Assembly: GCA_963768585.1 (NCBI GenBank)
Contig: CAVYIF010000006.1
Span: 62,001-126,000 of the forward strand
DNA: 64,000 nt
Direction of reading: 5' to 3'
Source of the DNA: CAVUNY01 sp963768585
GTDB taxonomy: Bacteria > Chloroflexota > Anaerolineae > Anaerolineales > Anaerolineaceae
Under the pieces are notes generated by a model, which was given only the letters and a program-made list of their open reading frames with translations, ran no database searches and had not been told where the DNA came from. Positions 59,397 to 64,000 of the stretch are shown here, in pieces. The position numbers were made by a program, and so were the translations under genes. The stretch's first letter is position 1. The number at the start of each line of letters is the position of its first letter.

Positions 59397-60041
59397 TTAT
59401 CTGGTCGCCCAGAGCATCCCCCGGCGTACAATTTCGCGCGCCTGGGGCACCTCAAAATCTTTGGCCACGTGACCCAGCGAGCAGTAGAAAACCCTGGCCT
59501 GCCCATAGGCCCGCTTCCATACCACCGGCATCACAGTTCCGTCGATCCACGGGGCGTGTTCGCCATTAAACGTCGTGGTCGCCAGCACCTCGTTGGCAGG
59601 ATCAACATGCATGTAGTACTGCTCTGAGTGCATGTCAAAGTCTTCGAGCCCGGCGGTGATGGGATCGGTGTGATTGGTGATGTTTACCCGGTAATCGATC
59701 ACGCCGCCCGGATGGGCCACCCACTGCCCGCCAACCATAAACTGGTATTCGGTTTCCTGGCGGAACGAGTCTCCCGAGCCACCATGCCATCCGGCAAAGC
59801 CAACCCCGCTCTTGACCGCCTCGAGCAAATTTTTCAGATGTTCCTTGCCGATCTCACCCATCGTCCACACCTGGCTGATCAGGTCATACTGCTTGAGCTT
59901 TTCTACATCCAGGTATACATCCAGGTTGTCAAAAATATCCACCTGGTATCCTTCGGCGCGCATGATCGGGGCAAAAACATCCACACACTGCTGCGGCTCG
60001 TGGCCGCTCCAGCCTCCCCAAACGAATAACATGGACTTCAT
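59397..60041 (-). CDS. ThuA-like protein
   Basis: The 214-residue protein has the ThuA fold pattern: LFVWGGWSGHEPQQCVDVFAP at the start, VGFAGWHGGSGDSFRQ (the conserved G-x-H-G-G), HPGGVIDYRVNITNHTDPITAGL and YGQARVFYCSLGHVAKDFE. The class I glutamine amidotransferase-like fold is linked to trehalose and other sugar use, with unknown chemistry. GGAGGGATC precedes ATG. It forms a pair with the oxidoreductase. Confidence 0.9.
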   Translation of the reverse strand: MKSMLFVWGGWSGHEPQQCVDVFAPIMRAEGYQVDIFDNLDVYLDVEKLKQYDLISQVWTMGEIGKEHLKNLLEAVKSGVGFAGWHGGSGDSFRQETEYQFMVGGQWVAHPGGVIDYRVNITNHTDPITAGLEDFDMHSEQYYMHVDPANEVLATTTFNGEHAPWIDGTVMPVVWKRAYGQARVFYCSLGHVAKDFEVPQAREIVRRGMLWATR

Positions 60042-60167
60042 GATCCCTCCAACAAAAATAGATTATCGAGCCGAAAGCCGGCCCATTTCACAAATAGCCG
60101 CTCGCATCATTGCAAGCCACATCATATTCCATTGTAAACGATAGCTGATTCATCGCCAGTCGAAATG

Positions 60168-61505
60168 CTACTCAACCTGTTCCAGCACCATCGGCACCCC
60201 GCCTTGTGGGCGCAGGGTAATCATGGGCTGCAGCCCGACCGGTGCGCTGCCTTTCAGGCGCGGGCGCCAGTGCTGGGCTAAGGTCGCCAACACCAGGATG
60301 CCTTCAGTCCAGGCAAATTGTTCGCCAATACACACCCGCGGCCCGCCGCCAAAGGGGAAATAAGAATATTTTGGCCGGTCAGCTTCCGCCTCCGGTGTCC
60401 AGCGCTGTGGATCAAAGCGCTCTGGATCCGGGAAGTAGCTCGGATTACGGTGCATGATGTACTGGCTCATGAAAACCGTCGATCCGGCCGGCAGGATATA
60501 GCCGCCGACCTGCACATCCCGGACCGGTTCACGGCCAATCACATACGCTGGCGGGTAAAGACGCAGGGCTTCTGCCAGCACCCGGCGCGTATACACCAGT
60601 TGGGGCAGGTCCTCAAAATCAGGCAGCCGCCCATCCAGCACGCGCCGCAGTTCGGCACGCAGTTCTTGCTGCACCTCGGGATGTTGGGCCAGCAGGTACC
60701 AGGTCCAGGTGGTGGCGATGGCCGTGGTTTCATGCCCGGCCAGGAAGATGGTCATCGATTCGTCGCGCAGCTGCAGGTCGCTCATGCTGCCTGTGCCGCC
60801 CTCTTCATCCTGTGCCTCCAGCATTAAACCCAACAGGTCGTCGCGTTGTGCTTCCCGGCGGTGCTCGGCGATCATGCGGTAGACCGTCTGGTCCAGACGT
60901 TTCTGTGCCTGGGCATAGCGCCGGTTGGATGGCAGCGGTAGGCGAGAAAGAATGGGATACAACGGGGACGAAGTGCGCAAAAACAGGTGCATGGCATCCG
61001 TCAGGGCCGCACCGATTTCATCGGCCTCACCGGCCACATCAGCGTCAAACAGAGTCTTTCCAGCGATCGCCAGGGTCAGGCGCATCATCTCTTTCGCCAT
61101 GTCTACCTGCTGCCCGGGCTGCCAGCGCTCTCCCGTCCGGGCGGCATATGCGACCATGGTCCGCGCATAAGCGGCAATCTTCTTGTGGTGAAAAGCTGGT
61201 GCGGCCAGACGACGCTGGCGCAGGTGAAAATCATCCTCACTGGTCAGCAGGCCGTTGCCCAGAATGCGCCGCGCCAGGCGCAGTCCACGGCTCTTGTGGA
61301 AATTTTTTGCCTCCGTTACCAGCACTTCCCGGATCATTTCGGGATCGTTGAGCATATAGACGTCGGCGCCGAACAATTTCGTGTGGGATATTGGCCCGTA
61401 GCGGGACATCTGGAAGAAAAAACGGATCGGGTCCCGGCGGAACACGCCAAATATTCCAAGATTGAGGGTCATTTTTGGGCCGGGGGGAAAAATTAGATCA
61501 GACAT
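60168..61505 (-). CDS. Cytochrome P450
   Basis: The 445-residue enzyme starts at ATG 61505, preceded by GAGGTTTTG; a longer frame from 61583 is not supported. The I-helix shows FLAGHETTAIA, the K-helix is EALRLYPPAYV (E-x-x-R), and the heme loop FPFGGGPRVCIGEQFA carries the axial Cys. It is a soluble bacterial class with a typical PRF region. It implies access to oxygen. The substrate and redox partner are unknown. A TATAAT sits about 20 nt upstream. Confidence 0.96.
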   Translation of the reverse strand: MSDLIFPPGPKMTLNLGIFGVFRRDPIRFFFQMSRYGPISHTKLFGADVYMLNDPEMIREVLVTEAKNFHKSRGLRLARRILGNGLLTSEDDFHLRQRRLAAPAFHHKKIAAYARTMVAYAARTGERWQPGQQVDMAKEMMRLTLAIAGKTLFDADVAGEADEIGAALTDAMHLFLRTSSPLYPILSRLPLPSNRRYAQAQKRLDQTVYRMIAEHRREAQRDDLLGLMLEAQDEEGGTGSMSDLQLRDESMTIFLAGHETTAIATTWTWYLLAQHPEVQQELRAELRRVLDGRLPDFEDLPQLVYTRRVLAEALRLYPPAYVIGREPVRDVQVGGYILPAGSTVFMSQYIMHRNPSYFPDPERFDPQRWTPEAEADRPKYSYFPFGGGPRVCIGEQFAWTEGILVLATLAQHWRPRLKGSAPVGLQPMITLRPQGGVPMVLEQVE

Positions 61506-61589
61506 CAAAACCTCGCTGGCAATAATTATATCTCCAATTCGACCATCCCAAAATTGATACCGGTTGGATCCGGGAGGCGTCAATTCCCA

Positions 61590-61635
61590 GGAGATGGTCT
61601 GACTGATCTGTGCCGATCTGCGGTTAAATTCAATA
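61590..61635. repeat. Dispersed intergenic repeat fragment
   Basis: CTGATCTGTGCCGATCTGCGG followed by TTAAATTC resembles the ATCTGCGG repeat at 9352-9474. Confidence 0.4.
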
Positions 61636-61652
61636 CTTCATAATTGACGCGT

Positions 61653-62315
61653 CTAGTCTGTCACCGTCCACGCGATTCCCCTGTGCAGCACCTCACCAAA
61701 GTGCGGGTTGCTCCAGGCCTCATCATCATGCCCCAATGCCAATGAAAACACCTTTGAGCGGCCGAAACGGCGCGTCCAGGCCAGCGCTTTCACACTCTGC
61801 GGGTGATCCGTCGCCAGCAAGATCTCATTGCCCGCGTCCGGTTCATCCATCACATAGGTCTCATCTACCAGCTCGAAATCTGCCAGACCGGCCGTGATCG
61901 GATGTTCGGTGTTTAGCACGTGCACTTTCACCACCTGGCCGTGATGGTAGCTGCGCAAGGTAGGGTTGATCCCGCTCAATTCGCGCCACACCGGCCATTC
62001 CTCGTAGGCCAGCAGGGCATGATGCAGCACCACCAGCCCCTGACCCGTCTCCTTGAGCCTTTCCAGCGCCAAAAGCGGTTTCCCGGAATACCAGGGCTGG
62101 CCCGTTTCCACCGGGGTTCCTTTCAACATATGATAAAAAACGATGCCGTCATATGCATCGCGGGTTTCCTGAGAGGAGGATGCGAAATCATCCATCGACT
62201 GCACGTAGGCATCCAACCCTGCTAAACGACGGAATAAACGGTGAAAATTGGGCACATCAAAAGCATGCCCGCCGGTCACAACTGCCAATCGAATCTGAAC
62301 TTGATCGTCATTCAT
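61653..62315 (-). CDS. ThuA-like protein (second copy)
   Basis: The 220-residue protein has the ThuA layout: LAVVTGGHAFDVPNFHRLFRRL, GLVVLHHALLAYEEWPVWREL, HHGQVVKVHVLNTEHPITAGLADFELVDETY and SKVFSLALGHDDEAW. It differs from the other ThuA gene in the metal-like HH pair and lacks the GWHGG form. AGGAGAATCAATT precedes ATG. It stands apart from the first sugar block, on the other side of the P450 gene. Confidence 0.88.
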   Translation of the reverse strand: MNDDQVQIRLAVVTGGHAFDVPNFHRLFRRLAGLDAYVQSMDDFASSSQETRDAYDGIVFYHMLKGTPVETGQPWYSGKPLLALERLKETGQGLVVLHHALLAYEEWPVWRELSGINPTLRSYHHGQVVKVHVLNTEHPITAGLADFELVDETYVMDEPDAGNEILLATDHPQSVKALAWTRRFGRSKVFSLALGHDDEAWSNPHFGEVLHRGIAWTVTD

Positions 62316-62357
62316 AATTGATTCTCCTGGGAACGATTCTACTATAACGGGTTGAGT

Positions 62358-62363
62358 TATAAT
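62358..62363 (+). promoter_or_regulatory. Possible -10 box of the cyclase gene
   Basis: TATAAT lies about 80 nt before ATG 62443. The -35 region is not consensus. Confidence 0.4.
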
Positions 62364-62442
62364 TTAAATATCGAGAACCATTTATCTTTATTTGAGCGTG
62401 TGCTCCGCCTTGGGCGTCCGTTCCCGTCAGGAGTTTCCCGGC

Positions 62443-64000
62443 ATGCCTGCCCTTCTCTGCCGAAAATGCGGTTTCAATAATCCCCCTGGAATGCGGTTCT
62501 GCGGCAACTGTGGCAGCCGTTTAAGCGCTACGGGTATGCTGGAATCCGGGCCGCTTTCCGGCATGCCCAACCTGGCGGTCCTGCCCGAACAGGTGGGGGT
62601 GATGATGGGCGCGGACCTGCTGGAGCGCTTTCGCCAGGCCGGGTTGGAAGCCGCCGGACAGCGGCGCAATGTTACCTTGCTGTTTGCCGACCTGTCAGGC
62701 TTTACCGGCCTTTCTCAACGCCTGGATACCGAAGAGTTATTTGTTCTGGTGCAGCAGTTCGCCAACCGCATGGCGCGCAGCGTATACAAATTCGAGGGGA
62801 TGGTCGATAAATTTATTGGCGACGGCTTGATGGCCATCTTTGGCGCGCCAATTGCCCAGGAAAATAATGCCGAAATGGCCATCCGCGCGGCGCTGGATAT
62901 GCAGCAAGAAATTGCCAGCTTCAGCCAGGAGGTGCAGGAGCGCTATCAGAGCGAAGAACTGCGCCTGCACATCGGCCTGCACAGCGGGATCGTGATCGTT
63001 GGCTCCATGGGTTCCAGTTTGATGATGAACTACACGGCGATTGGCGATACAGTGAACCTGGCAGCTCGCATTGAGCAAAATGCAGATCCGGGCGCCATCT
63101 GGGTTTCGCAAACCGTTTACCAATTTACCCGGCCATTGTTTGACTTCGAAACGCTCCCTCCGCTGCAGGTCAAGGGCTATGACTACCCCATTAACGCTTA
63201 TCGCCTGGTTGGTCCGCGCATCGCTCCTGGTTCGGTGCGCGGCGTGGAAGGGTTGAGCGCTCCCCTGATAGGGCGCGAAACCGAGATCCGCCAGCTGCAC
63301 GATGCCGCCGACCAGCTCATCGCCAGGCATCAGGGCAAGTTTATTTTTATCGAAGGTGAGGCCGGGATCGGCAAAAGCCGCCTGACGGTTGAACTGCGCG
63401 CCTACCTCCGACCGCTGCCGGTGCGCGTGCTGATCGGGCACAGCTACACTTACCGCCGGATGGTACCTTACTGGATTTTCCAGGATCTAATGCGCGGTCT
63501 TTTTGGATTACATCAGAACACACCGGAACCCCTGGCCGTATCGACGATCAAGGACCGGGTTAACCGCTTATCCGGCATCAACCCTTCAGAAACGCTGCCT
63601 TTCCTATGTGTACTGCTTGGCGTTGGCCTCGACCGGTCTGAAGTTGCGGAGCGCATCCGCTACCTCGAAGCCGCTCAATTGCGCCAGCGCATTTTTCTGG
63701 CTGTACGCCAGGTGTTAGCGGCTGAAGCGCGCTTAAATCCCCTGGTGCTCATTTTTGAGGATTTGCATTGGACAGATGAGACCTCACTCGACCTGCTGGA
63801 TTTCATGTTGGACAGCGCTCTCGAAACGCCCCTGTTATGTCTGTGCATCTCGCGCCATTACCAGGATGAAGCGCTGGACAGGTTGGTGCAAAAAGCTGAA
63901 CGCTACCTTGGCAAGCAGTGTTTGCGGCTCAGCCTGGTGCAGTTAACCCCCACAGAAAGTGAAAAACTGCTCGCTGAACTGCTGGCGGTGCCGAAACTTC
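62443..64000 (+). CDS. Zinc-ribbon, class III nucleotide cyclase and AAA-type ATPase protein (3' partial)
   Basis: The gene runs off the window with 519 codons visible. Residues 6-26 form a zinc ribbon (CRKCG, CGNCG). A class III cyclase domain spans about 75-250, with the two metal Asp motifs LLFADLSGF (about 82) and DKFIGDGLMAIFG (about 127) and NYTAIGDTVNLAARIE, where the usual specificity Asp is Asn. An AAA/STAND ATPase follows: Walker A EGEAGIGKSRLTVEL (about 308) and Walker B LVLIFEDLHWTDE (about 440). TCAGGAG lies 11 nt before ATG. Such proteins are signalling hubs; TPR repeats often follow, beyond the window. The product nucleotide is not certain. Confidence 0.9.
   Translation, partial: MPALLCRKCGFNNPPGMRFCGNCGSRLSATGMLESGPLSGMPNLAVLPEQVGVMMGADLLERFRQAGLEAAGQRRNVTLLFADLSGFTGLSQRLDTEELFVLVQQFANRMARSVYKFEGMVDKFIGDGLMAIFGAPIAQENNAEMAIRAALDMQQEIASFSQEVQERYQSEELRLHIGLHSGIVIVGSMGSSLMMNYTAIGDTVNLAARIEQNADPGAIWVSQTVYQFTRPLFDFETLPPLQVKGYDYPINAYRLVGPRIAPGSVRGVEGLSAPLIGRETEIRQLHDAADQLIARHQGKFIFIEGEAGIGKSRLTVELRAYLRPLPVRVLIGHSYTYRRMVPYWIFQDLMRGLFGLHQNTPEPLAVSTIKDRVNRLSGINPSETLPFLCVLLGVGLDRSEVAERIRYLEAAQLRQRIFLAVRQVLAAEARLNPLVLIFEDLHWTDETSLDLLDFMLDSALETPLLCLCISRHYQDEALDRLVQKAERYLGKQCLRLSLVQLTPTESEKLLAELLAVPKL

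Overview
The window looks like a chromosomal contig from a Chloroflexota bacterium, most likely class Anaerolineae. This is an inference from gene content and style: Thr/Pro-rich lipoproteins, a very large SARP-type regulator, an AviRa-like methyltransferase, a nadK-recN neighbourhood, gatC-gatA, several start codons placed 6-8 nt after a TATAAT box, and the short intergenic repeats often seen in that group. No rRNA, CRISPR, transposase or phage head genes were found. At least five genes carry single-base frame breaks, so either local decay or consensus errors should be kept in mind.

Layout. 1-4.2 kb: the 3' part of a four-repeat secreted protein, then two near-identical Flp-pilin-type proteins with large Cys-rich ectodomains. 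4.4-18.2 kb: housekeeping and accessory genes (TfoX-like, AviRa-like, glutaredoxin, GroES, methyltransferases, a frameshifted glycyl radical enzyme, lipoproteins, GT39-like glycosyltransferase, MBL hydrolase, HigBA-type toxin-antitoxin), ending in tRNA-Asn followed by five tandem copies of a modified tRNA 3' half. 18.4-30.6 kb: recN, nadK, an 1168-residue SARP regulator, an aminotransferase, an NDP-sugar nucleotidyltransferase, gatA, gatC and a membrane protein.

30.6-45.6 kb is the most interesting part: a compact, minus-strand contractile injection system (CIS) operon read from a good promoter at about 45.57 kb. In transcription order it encodes a DUF4255/Pvc16-like cap, sheath, a single tube protein, a Pro-rich disordered protein, an Afp7-like tube/LysM protein with a roughly 400-residue helical insertion, a VgrG-like spike, a PAAR-like tip candidate, a gp25-like protein, a gp6/J-like baseplate protein fused to a beta-propeller, and a gpI-like tail protein. 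It ends in two paralogous single-pass membrane proteins (Ig-like domain, TM helix, PASTA, beta domains) and a further membrane protein. No AAA+ ATPase and no separate tape measure are visible. The membrane/PASTA proteins suggest a CIS fixed to the cell envelope rather than a freely released particle.

45.6-62.3 kb: carbohydrate-related genes (URO-D family, two sugar isomerase-like TIM barrels, MFS transporter, PL22-like oligogalacturonate lyase, two Gfo/Idh/MocA oxidoreductases, two ThuA-like proteins), interrupted by a surface protein/lipoprotein pair, an FMN-binding split-barrel protein and a frameshifted membrane protein; a cytochrome P450 also lies here. 62.4 kb to the end: a partial zinc-ribbon, class III nucleotide cyclase and AAA-type ATPase signalling protein.
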